A DNA stretch of 64,000 bases from Lepidonotus clava (Eukaryota > Annelida > Polychaeta > Phyllodocida > Polynoidae): NCBI GenBank assembly GCA_936440205.1, contig OW387148.1, positions 19,151,961-19,215,960 on the forward strand, given 5' to 3'. How positions within the stretch are numbered: position 1 is the first letter of the stretch; each line of letters opens with the position of its first letter. Shown here in pieces: positions 24,071 through 36,204 of this stretch. Position numbers and translations under genes: made by a program. The notes below the pieces were generated by a model. That model saw nothing but the letters and a program-made list of their open reading frames with translations, was not told where the DNA came from and ran no database searches.

Positions 24071-24592
24071 ATGCTTTTTTCTAATGCCGCAGAAGGAACT
24101 GGTCTCATGCTAAAAAGTGAGAAGCAGGCGGACGTGATACGCATTCTTAAATTTCCAACATTCATATTTTGCCTCAAAAACGTCAGTGCTCGATTTAGAA
24201 TGTTCTGCTGCAATATGCATGGCCTGCCAATTAATAGATCACTATGCCAACTGGCTCTATTCGAAATGAGAATCAAGAGGATATGCATGTGTTTGATGTA
24301 CTTCAGTCTAACCGGCCGAAGTTTAATGACTATGCCTGTTTCATCGGCCGTTCATGTTTTCATAAACGAGGGAATAAACGAACGTAAGTTCTATATAGGG
24401 TCAACCGTGTTAAATCCTCTTGGGGACAAATTGGTCTTAATCTCCAAAGCTGGTATATATAACTATCTATGCTGTCCCTTATGCCACAGCTGTGCATTCA
24501 CATTTCAACAGTTAAATTTTGAATCTATATATCTTTCAACGGTTCAGATTCCCAATTGCAATGAATCAAGATACATGCGACCAATCGAGTGA
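24071..24592 (+). CDS. Orphan 173-aa open frame with splice-like flanks (weak candidate exon)
   Basis: The plus-strand frame from ATG 24071 to TGA 24592 is one of the longest in the window and longer than expected for such AT-rich DNA. A pyrimidine-rich acceptor-like site (AG at 24091-24092) precedes it. A consensus-like donor GTGAGT begins at 24588, so an exon 24093-24587 (165 codons, phase 0) is formally possible. The peptide is rich in Cys, Ile and Leu, with no signal peptide, membrane span or domain I recognise, and the base composition is not gene-like. It is most likely chance or non-coding; treat it as a lead only. Confidence 0.15.
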   Translation: MLFSNAAEGTGLMLKSEKQADVIRILKFPTFIFCLKNVSARFRMFCCNMHGLPINRSLCQLALFEMRIKRICMCLMYFSLTGRSLMTMPVSSAVHVFINEGINERKFYIGSTVLNPLGDKLVLISKAGIYNYLCCPLCHSCAFTFQQLNFESIYLSTVQIPNCNESRYMRPIE

Positions 24593-27448
24593 GTCTTTTT
24601 ACTAGTGTTTATGAATAGTATTACAACTTTCGTGGTACGAAATTCGATTCCCAAGGGAGACAATCTCACTGATCACCAATATGCATCTTACAGGTACATG
24701 TAGATAGTTACATTGATTTCTTAAGACTTAATTTGAACAATTCATTTCGTATTATAAATGTTTAAATGCAGGTAATTGACTCAATCAAACATTTGCTAAT
24801 TAGTTCTAGTCTAGTTTTTGCCCGAGGACTAATGATGCTGCACTTCATGGTCTGGGACAATTGTGTTATTCAATATTCTGATTAATTAGGTCATTACGAT
24901 TACCTAAGAGCCTTGCAAATTGTCTCTTAGTTCACATAATTACGTCCACGATGTTATTAAAATCAAATCAAAAGGGTCCTTTTACTGCATAATAGCAACA
25001 ATTAGCGGCAGTTTTGTCTATATTAATTTAGACAGAAACTTAAATAATTATCCTTTTCTGACAAACATTATTTCTCAGAAATTTAATTGGTGACCAACTG
25101 AAGAAGGGGTTCACATAGATCATGCAATAGGTTTGTCTGAAACATAGTACATTATCAAATCCTTGACGCCTGCATAAGTACTTATGTTGATTGTGTCCGA
25201 TGAGATTTTCCAACACTACGAGTCTTTACTATTGAAAACGCACTTGCATCACCATTGAGAGTGAGGCACACATATCACTGGCCCCTTTGTAGTTACATTC
25301 AAAAGGAAATGCAATCCTATTATGATATCTGTAACAGAACGGGAAATGATGGCATGATTGAACATCTCCGTGCCAAACCAAATCATTTCGCCACTTGACA
25401 GAGAAAAGGGAGTTATCTGGGAAATGAGATGACGAGGAATGAAGTCAGGATCTATTCTCAGAAAACCACTTTACCGTCCATCTCCCACTGCCAGGCTCAT
25501 CTCACCTAAGGCGGTGAGACAACTTGATTCTTCGCCTCATTTCTGATAGCTGGGAGGCCTGGTTTGGGCCTGGTTTACGTTTCGAAGTGCTCGTAATTTA
25601 ACTGGTGGATACTGGTGCACAGAGGAAGGGTGCATGGGTCAGATGTGGGACGCCATTCTAGTGTTCCTTAGTGTTACAAGATGAAACAAGGTACTCTGTA
25701 AATGTGGTAGGTGGCTTTAAGAGCTTAGCAGTACTAGCTCTCTATAACAAATATCTCATAGCTCGCGTGAACAGAGTTTTTCAATTTAACGTTAATAAAT
25801 ATAAAGTTTCATTTTCAGTTACATCCTACAGGGATTGAAATACGAACATTGATATGTGCTGGCCTAAGCAATAAACCAAGGAACAAAATGCTATTTGAAT
25901 CTGATTTGCCAAAGAGATTTTGAATAGGTCAGCAATACTTTTGAATAGTCATGGATATAGTATAGACTGCAATGACCAGAGGGTGACAGTATTATTATAC
26001 ATTATTATAGATCGTTGCAGTAAAAGGGATGATATATCTGATAGTTTTTGTATAGCGGCACTTGATCATCAGTTCTATTATCTGGCCTTGCCAGTTACTG
26101 AGTTAGAGCCGATGATCGAATGCCTTATACTTCATTCCCCGGTCCAGTTGAATTCAGGCAAACGCAATTCCAAGTTTCTCTGTAATTTATGCACCTGCAG
26201 GCTAATTTTGACGTATTTTGTTGACAAAAACATGTAAAAACCAATAAAAATAATGTATCTTATGGCAATATAAAAATATCTAATGAGAATATTCTGAAAT
26301 TAACTTCAGATATATGAAGTACATAGAGCAACAAAAAGAAAAAGTACCTCACTTTACCTGTTCTTTATCTAAAAACAAATCTCATGTCACAAATGATTAT
26401 TCATATTATGCTTAAGGCTTACAAGAGGAAATGGACTTGTCAACATATTTCCCACAATGCATTTCGATTTAGCCTGCAGGTACACCAAAATACAACAATC
26501 CAGAGAATAGCGTCTGGGAGAATTCAAACGAGGCCTCCTATTACAATAGTAGTTGTGTATATAGATTGGTTTCCCTCGATAACCGAATTTATCTAAAGGC
26601 TTTTTGACTAGATAAAGAAAAAGGGAGTTTCTCACATCATTATCAGTAATATAAGGCGATTCTAAATCTCACTGGTAACAATGTATACAAGGTAACAAAC
26701 AACGTTACCATGTGATTGTATGTTAAAAAACATATACACGTAAACTTGGCTATCTGATCGTCTTTTGATTAAAAAATACCTACACAGAAGAACATTGTAT
26801 GATTGTGTTTTAATAAAAGAATCCTATTTGAAGAACGGATAATTGAGTTAGAGAGGTGTGAAATATCCCCACTTTCTCGAAACACATATAGGCTATGACA
26901 GGCCAGGGCTGCTAGTTCCTGGTTTGGATGTACAGTAATCAGCACCCAAGACTGGTTACCAGTGCCAGTCCATCATCCACAGTAGACTAGGTCAGAAAGC
27001 CCCTGTCGGTCTGAGTGTGGTCCCCGTAGGAGAGATGGATTAGGTGTATGGGGGGTATATCAGGTCTTCTGTTCAATAGTATATATTTTTGTAGGAGTCA
27101 GGTTTCTCTGACTAAACGAGTAAATGTGATGCATTATGTTGTAAGATAGCAGTGAGACTGGCAATGATAGGACTGTTAGAATGGTGTCATTTGGGCAATT
27201 GGCATAATTGTTAAGATGATTATTCATATTAATTGGAGTTTAAATTAGTTTCTTAGTTTTTGAATGGATGTACTTTATTGCTGACACAAACCGATGTAAT
27301 TTCCTCCAGTGTATATTATAAAGAACGCGTTCGACCAAGACGTAATCATATTCTGCCATTTATGGCCATGAAAAACTACTTAGAAGATAGTTACGACAGT
27401 TAGTAAACTTCGCAGTAACCTTGCTTTCTAAACGTCAAAGGCCTACCG

Positions 27449-27479
<31 letters not shown>

Positions 27480-27966
27480 CGTTAATACCCAGAAGGCATG
27501 CACCGAATCCGATCTGCATCACTAGTCTTCAATGTGTTGTCCTCAGACACCCCATAGTAAAAGGCATGGGTTGGCGGAACAGTAACAAAGGACGCGTGTA
27601 TGCGGGCAAGTGATGGAAGGGAGGGGGGTCTTCTATATAATGTAGTCCCACATAGAAGAATAAACTACATCGCTCCTACCAAACACATTACTAGACATGT
27701 CAGAGGCGAGACAGCAGTTGTGTGCCGGTCTCATACAACTGTGCCCACTATTGGTGAACCCCGTAAGATGAATGCATTCCCCTTTCTACCTTTTGTCCAG
27801 ACAACACAACGTGCCTTTTCAGACGACCTGGGTTGGCCTTCAAAAGGCCGGCGGAAACTACTGCCGCTGACGATAGAGGAAACAGAATTTGATTTATGTA
27901 TGATCTGAATCGATATAGTCTCACTTTTTTTTATAGTACACGTTCCCTGACGATCAGTAACCTATA
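24593..27966. other. Non-coding stretch with one microsatellite
   Basis: AT-rich anonymous DNA. A (CA)n(TA)n run lies at 27449-27479. A slightly GC-richer patch lies at about 27600-27860. No gene recognised. Confidence 0.4.
27449..27479. repeat. (AC)n(AT)n microsatellite
   Basis: Short CA run passing into an uninterrupted AT dinucleotide run. Confidence 0.9.
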
Positions 27967-27970
27967 CAAT

Positions 27971-28946
27971 TGTGACGTTCCCTGGTAGGTCGGGGTTTCC
28001 GATTCCTACAGCAGAGGGACGTTGGAATTGTTTCGGGTCTCGGACGGACGGCGAGTCCGGGCAAGAAACCGAGATGTGATGTTTTTAGAGTCGTGCCTCG
28101 CGCACGAGGGGGGTTGAGCGAGTCGGTCGGGAATCGGTGCTCGGTGTCGGACGGAGGACTGTGGGGAAGGGAAAATATGGTAGGGGTAGGGGGGAGTCGT
28201 GGGTCGTCTCTCTCTCTAATGCCAGTATTCACTCCGATAGGGCGGTCTACCCCGGGTTCCGGTCCACGGGGTTGTCGGGCCGACAGTTGCCTATTGTTTG
28301 GTAGCGTGGGGCCGAGCCAGTCGCACCGTCGTTCCCCTGGATTCCGGGTCTCCGTGCCGGGTTTCGGGCCTTTGTGCCTCCGGGCCACACTTCCGTTCCT
28401 TGGGCCTTCGGGCCCCCGTCCTAAGTTTCGCCTAATTATCTCGAACTTCTGCTATTTTACTCGTATCGGCTCATCTCAGCGGTTGTTTAAGGGAAGAAGA
28501 CACGTGTGGACACAAGGAGAACTGTGAAAGAACTCGTTTATTCGGGCCTCACCGCCCCTTTATATACTCTAGTGGTCAGCCCTGATTGGCTGCTTTTGGT
28601 CACGTGATTACAATTGACGTCACTTCCGGTTTACATTATTGCTTCCGGTTTACATATCACTTCCGGTTTATATTTCTCGGGACCTTTCGGGTTTCGGGCT
28701 TTTACACTTTCGGTCCTTTACATTTTCGGTCCTTCTTACATTTTCGGTCCTTCTTACATTTTCGGTCCTTTACACTTTCGGTCCTTTACACTTTTCGGGC
28801 CTCTTTGGGGCTTTTCGGGTTTTCGGGCTTTTACACTTTCGGTCCTTTATACTTTCGGGCTTCTATTCATTATATACTTTTGTCATATTACCTTACTTTT
28901 CTCATTTTGGTCTCTTTACATATCGGATGAATAGGCATTCATCACA
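27971..28946 (-). mobile_element. Solo LTR of an LTR retrotransposon or retrovirus-like element
   Basis: A 976-bp block begins with TGTGA and ends with TCACA on the plus strand and is flanked by a CAAT duplication (27967-27970 and 28947-28950). Read on the minus strand it has LTR layout: a U3-like part with tandem copies of a GACCGAAAGTGTAAA-like unit (about 28860-28685) and three TAAACCGGAAG-type copies (28670-28620), then a CCAAT box (28589-28585), a TATA box (28564-28559), AATAAA (28542-28537) and a long CpG-rich R/U5-like part. No internal region or second LTR is present, so it is a solo LTR left by recombination. The family is unresolved (Ty3-like or retrovirus-like). The kept duplication and high CpG suggest a fairly young fossil. 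Confidence 0.65.
28685..28860. repeat. Tandem TTTCGGTCCTTTACAC-like units in the LTR
   Basis: Consecutive units of about 15-19 bp around TTTCGGTCC with TTAC linkers. They lie in the part of the LTR upstream of the TATA box, where many LTRs carry repeated enhancer units. Confidence 0.8.
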
Positions 28947-28950
28947 CAAT

Positions 28951-29738
28951 GCAACTTTACAATACTGCCAGATTTTGAATTGTTCAGAAACCATACCATT
29001 ACCATTTAAGGGCTCACCTGCAGATATATATGGTAATATTCCACTTTGGCTAATGTAGGTTTCACTTGGACCAATATTTTCATTATTGATGAGGCTGACT
29101 AATAATTCAGGAGTTAGGATAAGTAATTCCTCAAGAAGTAGCGACATTATTGCAAGATTACTTCAAAGAGGGCTTGCTAGGTATTAATGATATCTAGGAG
29201 AGACAATATCGCTAATCATGGCTGCACTAACAATAGAACACTGATTGGCTATTGATTAGCCTAATCAGTTATGGGAATATGGGTCATACTTATCTCCGTG
29301 GATGATCTAATGGAAGGTGACTGAGTACAATGATTACCATCTAGTGAACACATATACACGAAATTATAAGAGACGTACCGGTCACTTTCAGAGTATAGAG
29401 AACATCAAAACAAAAGCCCTGGGGGTAGATGTCACCAACAGAATCGGAAACAGAGGGCTATATTCGTCGCCTGCTTATTATCATACTTCATGTTATTGCC
29501 CCAGCGCTTGACAGTAGTATCAGAGCCAATAACATCATAAATCATTTATGCAACTTATTGCGTAAAATGTGTGTACCGCCATCGTTTTACTAGCCGTCAT
29601 TGCTAACGTGCAATAAGCGGCCCAAATGTAAACATTCACTACAATAGGATTAAGCATTAGTACTCTTGGGATAATGGTTTTGTCTCTTGGCAACTTCAGC
29701 CTCTTGTGGGTGCGACTTGGCCATTGGATTAGTTCAAC
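28951..29738. other. Non-coding stretch, nothing recognised
   Basis: AT-rich sequence to the right of the LTR, with no open frame of note. Confidence 0.4.
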
Positions 29739-29773
29739 ATTTAGCATTCGTTATAATGTAACGAATGCTAAAT
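29739..29773. repeat. Perfect 15-bp hairpin, 5-nt loop
   Basis: ATTTAGCATTCGTTA (29739-29753) is followed after TAATG by its exact reverse complement (29759-29773). First of three adjacent inverted repeats. Confidence 0.9.
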
Positions 29774-29781
29774 ACTAAGCT

Positions 29782-29930
29782 AAAACCTCATTTTCCCTAA
29801 ACTACTTGTATTAGGAGTAGTGTATGGAAATGAGGTTTTGGAGATGGCCACATTTGACTAACATAATATTTTATAATCCGCGCGGCCGGGCCGTACAGAG
29901 GCCAGTTCATACTGAGGTGCTGTACGGCCC
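29782..29930. repeat. Two further adjacent inverted repeats
   Basis: AAAACCTCATTTTCC (29782-29796) pairs with GGAAATGAGGTTTT (29826-29839). GGGCCGTACAG (29888-29898) pairs with CTGTACGGCCC (29920-29930). With the preceding hairpin they form a cluster in under 200 bp that continues into a C/G-rich tail (about 30010-30080) with repeated GGCCGTC words. It is probably part of an unclassified foldback element. Confidence 0.6.
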
Positions 29931-30467
29931 GCTCGTCGTGTTCACTGTCTAGAGCATATTTAGAGCATATATGTAGAGCGTTTCTTGGGTGATAAAATAT
30001 AAGGGCCATCCTTCGGCCTTGGGCCGTCCTGCCCCCTGCGGGCCGTCTGGCCACCCTCGGACAGCCCCAGCAGGCCTTCTTATATTAATATTATATACCA
30101 ATGCCAAAATACATGATGAATACTAACTGGACACTGCCATTCAGTATTTTTGGTGTATTGGCACAGTGGGTAGTATTCGTGTATACTGCCCACCTTGCTT
30201 TACTGTGTAAAATGTTTTTCTCCTTATTTTGTGAATTCTGAATGGATTTGCATGATTATTTTTTTAATTTCAGGTAAAATAATGCAGTCTAATTAAATGG
30301 AGATAGTGATAGAATCCTAATATAAGAGAAAATAATGAATATTAGGAAAAACTGCTTGACACCAGTCAAAGTGTGTGCATAATCAATACATTGGAATACT
30401 GCCCACTTTGCTCCACTGGTAATTTCCTTTCTCTTTTGCTTATAACTTACAAAATATGGTATATAAT

Positions 30468-30623
30468 ATAAGGAAAACTTACCTCGGTTGACAGTACAAC
30501 CCTGAATACTCGGTGGGATGTCAGAAAAATTACTGCCCTCAGCCTAACGGCCTCGGGCAGTAATCTTTCGACACCCACCTCGTATTCAGGGTTGTACTGT
30601 CAACCTCTGTATGTTTTCCTATA
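30468..30623. mobile_element. Foldback element with arms of about 75 bp
   Basis: The element 30471-30620 is almost entirely one inverted repeat. The shared arm core GTTGACAGTACAACCCTG appears inverted at the other end, and the arms meet at a TTACTGCCC/GGGCAGTAA centre. Its termini are AGGAAAAC and GTTTTCCT, and ATA occurs on both flanks (30468-30470 and 30621-30623), like the 3-bp duplications of the Harbinger-like MITEs here. A partial relative lies at 38127-38210. Confidence 0.75.
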
Positions 30624-31488
30624 GTACATCATTGGCAATTTTGGTCCACTCTGCATTATTGTATAATGTTTATTCAAAAGAAGAATTGTTTGGAATAATT
30701 GCTCTACGGTATATGTTCCTGGGACGTAAAAATATAGAATTCACTACTGCATCAACTTTTTCTAATGAAATTGGCCTAGATCATAGAAGAATTGTCTTCT
30801 ACAAAGAAACAATTAGGCCAGCTTATTTCATTTGAAAGCTCAAGCTCGATACCAATTAGGTCCCTGGATATAGGTAAAAGTTTCTTTGACAGCTGAGAGT
30901 ATTGACACTGTTCCCGGAGGACATCTAATATAGAATACAAAAAAGCCCATGTTCGTGCCCAGACCTATGCTCACTCAAGTAAAATACGGCTTATGTTTGT
31001 TTCTAGCTCGTTGCCCTTTTTGCTGCGGTGTCTACTGCATTCCTCAGGTTAGTACTAAGTGCCTAGACCAGTCGGACATTATTACCAATTGATTTTACAA
31101 ACTCCTTATTCCTTTTCCGATAACCACTACGTTTTTAGCTCTAACCTTTTGAAAATTAAGTTACACAACTTCTATATCTTCGTATAAGATGTTTATCTAC
31201 GCACAAAGGGAGTCACTGTTGATGTTGCTGTTTATATTTATTTTTCATAAGAAGAATGAAGGCTATTATATGGATAAGTCTCAGCTTTTACTTTTAAAAG
31301 TATTAAATCAAAGCACATCGTTGTCATTATTTCTATCTTGCAAGAAAAAAACTCCGCAACAAATCTTAATCTTTTCCTTGTGCAAAACATAGACACGTAA
31401 ATGGAAACGTGGAGTAAATATTGTTTAAATTAAATACAAAATAAAATGCGTACTCATCAGGGCACCGATTCAGTTATCAGACACTGAC
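30624..31488. other. Non-coding stretch, nothing recognised
   Basis: AT-rich, with chance frames only. Confidence 0.4.
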
Positions 31489-31491
31489 TCT

Positions 31492-31841
31492 AGCCCCTTT
31501 CACCGTGGCAGATCTGGTACATGCGAACCCTTGCGACATTTATCGTTTGCAATTCTGGTACAAACGATAAGGCAAATGACTAATCTGCAACCGATCAGAT
31601 CTAACATGTTGGATCAGATCAGTTGAATTCTGGCCGATAGCAGGGTACTTGAAGTACTTGAAGTACTTAAGTACTTATCGTTTGCAATCGGTAGGTGCCT
31701 CTCTTCTCAGTGTGAATGCTATTTCTGCATTGTTGGATGCATATGACAATTTTTTATCAGCCCTCAGAGTATCGTTTTCAGCATGCGATAATTTTGTCGG
31801 CGCTCTCCCCGATAGAATGATTGGCCAGGGTGAATGGGCCT
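31492..31841. mobile_element. Degenerate MITE with AGCCC/AGGCC-type ends
   Basis: The left end AGCCCCTTTCACCGTGGC and the right end read on the other strand, AGGCCCATTCACCCTGGC, form an imperfect 18-bp inverted pair 350 bp apart. TTATCGTTTGCAAT occurs twice inside (31540 and 31676 regions), with inverted ACAAACGATAA. Flanks do not give a clean 3-bp duplication, so it is older or rearranged. Confidence 0.5.
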
Positions 31842-32187
31842 TAATTGACTTTTCTAAGTGAGCATGAGCATAATTATTTGATTAGTGTCAACGTCTGAAG
31901 TATACATTGATTCTATACTGATCTTTATGATAATACTGCAAGGATTGGGAACAAAACAAACTCACAACTCTAGGCTCATATGACACAGAGGATTGACAAG
32001 CAGACCTACAGAGATGTGTACTTTGACGTCATGAGCTCGGCACATGAGACTTCTCAGGCTCAATCTCGACTACACAGTAACTGTTTTTTAGCCTATGTAT
32101 TCATCTATTGATTTATTTCTTTATCTTGATATCCTGTGCTCTCTCTATATGTATGGGGAACACTCTTTATGTATCAAATATGTATAA

Positions 32188-32223
<36 letters not shown>

Positions 32224-34977
32224 GTATGGATTGATCGGTGGGCTTGTGACAGCTTAGATATATGATTATAATGTATTTACATATAGTTATATCTATATAG
32301 TGTATCATTACAAATGATATTGTAGGTAAGGGCGGACTGAAGACGGCTGGTTTATCCATACGCCAATGTATGATTAAAATCAGAATGAGGAGAAGGAGGT
32401 AGATAATCGGTTGTACAGAACAAAGCCATACATTAGTTTTCATACTCTTGTGACCTTTTGGAAATGTCAAACATTTATATGCTTGTGCCAACCATGCAAG
32501 AATAAATAACATGTTACACCTGTACCATTTATTGTCAAGTTAAACTGAAGGTGATGCATCCTATTATGTATCTACCTAGTGCTTTTGGATGGGGTTTGGA
32601 TTATGATTTGAAAGAACACTGCGACCCCTTTCTTTTTCGGATCATCAATTTACATCTGTATATATTTCAAAATATGGAAGTATGACACTTCTATCATTAC
32701 CCATACATTACTGGTTGATGGTAGCAAAAGTCTACTGGGAAAGCTCTTGACTGAATGCACACAGTGAAGCAGTATATTTCCGAGCCAAAGAAGCCTGTCC
32801 GTGACTATGTATTGGGTGTGGCAGGCTTCCCAGTATCATCCAATTCTCACTACAACCCCCTCCCCTGTTCCCACCCCCTCCAGCCGCACCCAGGAGGAAG
32901 CCCTTCCACCCCGCGTCACGTCACCGCCCCTCCAGGCCCTAAAGCCCCGCCTGTTGCCGGCCTGCCGTCATTGCCCACTGTGCCGACACGCCCGGTACCA
33001 GAAGTGAGAGGCGCTAATGAGGTGTAGGTCACCCATGTTGGTCGGGAGTTGGGGGAGGTTTATTTGTATTTTTAGCTTTTTATTCACTGCTGTCAATCCT
33101 GAATATAGTCAATATGGTGTAGGAGAATAGAGCATCTATAGGAAATAATAAAGAACAAGTTAAACATGTTGTGACATTGATAGGTATAGATATCTAATAA
33201 ATCACCTCCAAAGTTTGAAATGCCACCCAGCGAATGTGACCAGTGCAGCGAAGGGTGAGCATCTGGTTCATTCGCCACACACAAATATGTCTTTATTGAT
33301 GGTCGATGTTTCTTCTTTATTTATTTGAGGGTTGGATTGAGGACGTGGAAATAAGAGAGGAACAGAAAGACGAGCCGGCCTAACGGTCTTCAAACAGAAT
33401 ACATTGGTATTAGGTAATAAACCCCCATAATACCTCCATTTCCGAGGGAGAAAGGAATGCTCCTTATGTCACATTTGCAATGCTGGCAATAGGGCATGAA
33501 TGAGTAATTACTTGCGTGTTCAGCAAAATTAATTAAACTGTCTAGTGACCTCTACATGTCTTATGTGGGTCTACCTATTTTATCGATAGAATCTATCTCA
33601 TTCATTAAGGTTCACATTTCCTTTAGGTACCAATCTCATGTATTGTAAACTTCGTATAAATTACGGTCCATGATTCGCGTCTTTTTAAAATAATGTGTAC
33701 ATAATATAACATGAAATTCTATACCTAATTGGTAAAGTACTTTAACCTACCAGAGATTAAATGATATGGCCATATAAAAGAAGTAGTAAATAGTCTGATC
33801 GACTGCACAGTCTTTGGGGACTACAATGTGGCATATTGGGGCCAGAACTGGTAAACATGTAGGTGTCCAACGGCAGATTGCCTTCCTGTTAGACCCTAGG
33901 CCACAGCTTCCTGTAACACACACCCTCCCCCTAACATCATAAGCCACTTTATCACAAAGGCTTATATGATATATCTTAGGTGGGCCACACAGTACTAGTA
34001 CCTCAGCTTTTGTGAGTCGGCCGTGAGGAAATATACTCAAAGGGTCAGGAGTAAAGTGATAGGGGGCACACAGCTCACATGTCCTTCTGTAATTGTATTA
34101 CTCCAAGTGTGCGGTAGTGTCTTGGCCCTACCACTTTGCTCTGCTAGCTATGAAATGGCGTAATCAGATTTTACCGTCGTTTTATGTTGGATGGTATGAG
34201 GGGCCTTTCGAACAATATTTGTTCACTATTATTCAGCATCATCTGGGCAGGGGTGTGGCAATATGTAAGCTCACATATACAATAAACATCTAGGGACGAA
34301 TATGTTTGTCTATAAAGACTTACTTTTGAAGGTGGAATTATAGTTATTTACAATCCTATCATAAATTAAATGCGATTGGGAATGCTTCTTGCCTTGGTGA
34401 ATTGTAACAACTAGTTAATGCATTATGAAAGTAGCAAACCAACAACAATTTCTGTATTAATATCGAAACATGAAAAAACACAAAAGTTCAATAAATCTTT
34501 ATAATTTTTTCGAAAATATAAATAAATCTGAGGCCATGTTATCTATCATGGTGCCAAAATCAATGATTCACGGTAAAACTAGGATACTAGCATATGGTAT
34601 ATGTATAATGCATTGACAGTATTCATTCTATAGAGTTGATTTTACCTCACAGACACATCATAGATAGTGCTGCTTTTTCCCAATCATTGGCGCAGTTGTC
34701 TGGAGCAGACTAGGAGGTCACACTGATCAATATAAGCCCTGTCTAGGATAGCGACTGACGGGGTAATAAATACTCACCTAACCGGTAGGGATGAGGGATC
34801 GGGGTGAAGGTGCAATACTGTGAGAGCATCAGACGCTCAAAGAACAACCTTTATCAGTGTTTATAGCGTATGTGTGACGTCCAGCAATGTGGGTGTCATA
34901 CATGGCAAAAGTTGTGAGTCGTATGTGCTGACGTCAACATAGTGATAATACGTCTATACAGTGACAGCACACACGCC
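31842..34977. other. Non-coding stretch with one GC-rich patch
   Basis: Mostly AT-rich. A TA dinucleotide run lies at 32190-32222. A GC-rich patch at about 32855-33010 contains GGGGCGG and GTGACGTGACG words on the minus strand (Sp1- and CRE-like). A 90-codon plus-strand frame overlaps it but lacks any recognisable domain. Confidence 0.35.
32190..32222. repeat. (TA)n microsatellite
   Basis: Uninterrupted TA dinucleotide run of about 33 bp. Confidence 0.95.
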
Positions 34978-35008
34978 TATATATATATATATAATATATA
35001 TATATATA

Positions 35009-35067
<59 letters not shown>
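34978..35067. repeat. (TA)n followed by (TG)n microsatellite
   Basis: Interrupted TA run (34978-35010), then about 26 uninterrupted TG units to 35067. Confidence 0.95.
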
Positions 35068-35380
35068 ATTCAGCCGTTGATCCATGATCGACACGACGCA
35101 AATCCATAATCCAAGATCTTACTTTGATAATGACATACACATAGATATTCATGTCTTTTCATGTAGAGTTTTTAACAGGTAACTGGAGATGTGTAAAGTC
35201 CATGTATGGGGTCAGTGTAGTCGGATGGCGGTACCGGGAGACACATTGTTAATTAGTATCTGTGGTGCTAGTGATGGAAGTGAATATGGCGTAATTCTGT
35301 CTGCATAGCAGAATGTAATTGTAACTAAGGTCGTTTGTGGTCAACACGTTGTCCTACATGTTGGTATTAAATTGGTGATG

Positions 35381-35398
35381 TGACCTTGTACAAGGTCA
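35381..35398. promoter_or_regulatory. Perfect ER6 nuclear-receptor palindrome
   Basis: TGACCTTGTACAAGGTCA is an exact 18-bp palindrome made of two AGGTCA half-sites pointing outwards with a 6-bp spacer (an ER6 everted repeat). Each half is extended to CAAGGTCA, the form preferred by monomeric or dimeric orphan receptors. A further AAGGTCG word lies about 30 bp downstream. Confidence 0.4.
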
Positions 35399-36027
35399 TG
35401 GTTGAGTGTGTAATATAAGGTCGAGGGGGAAGGTGCAATGCCAGTGAAATTCACCTTTCTGCAGGTCAATAGTGAAGGAAAGATTGATGATATTCATACA
35501 TAGTTTAGTATGCCTTAGACTCTATAGGTACACGAAGCTACATGTATTACAACTCAGAGCTGATATTCAATAATGTTACAAAAGTATAATAAAAATGTAA
35601 TTTACCGATATAGTTTGAATCTAAAAAAGAAACAATTAATATCCGGACAATGAAGGCCTCTAGCGATCCTTTTTGCAACACGTCGCAATTAATTCTTCCC
35701 TTGAACAGCAAAAAGTAGCTCTGTCAATACATTACAACAGAGTAATGACGTGAGTGACTGACGAGCCCCACCTAATGAATTTAATAAGGCATTTTGCACT
35801 TGGCATATTTGGTCATTAAGAGGACGTATTAGACCCAGACTATTGATATATTACATTATACGTAGAGTGGAATCTCAATTCATCACCAGGCTTATTGTTC
35901 CTTCTGGACAGAGGCTAAGTTATAAAGGTTGGTAAATAAACTGGTAAAATGCGACTACCGGTGAGACATCAACGTGACCGCAACGCAATCCCCAATACAA
36001 ATTGTGTGTGGGCCTCGCGTCCGCGTC

Positions 36028-36070
36028 TTTTTATTTTTTTTTTTTTTTTTTTTGGGAGGTTTTTTTTTTT
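36028..36070. repeat. Poly-T tract, interrupted
   Basis: Two T runs separated by GGGAGG. Confidence 0.9.
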
Positions 36071-36196
36071 GCGTTGGTCAAAAAGGCTGGGAAACATCCG
36101 AAACGCGAAATCTAGAATGAAAGGTATGATGATTAATCCTGTGAATATATTTGTATTCTTAGTATAGATAGAACTTACATAGTAACCTTTCAGTAA

Positions 36197-36204
36197 TGAC
36201 GTCA
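36197..36204. promoter_or_regulatory. Perfect CRE (TGACGTCA) in an extended palindrome
   Basis: AGTAATGACGTCATTTACT is nearly palindromic around the CRE, an arrangement favoured by CREB/ATF dimers. Confidence 0.25.

Noticed and set aside
27954-28527. Two 144-codon frames and the Phe-rich frames to 29058
   Set aside because: They lie in or across the LTR; their low stop density comes from CpG-rich and tandemly repeated sequence.
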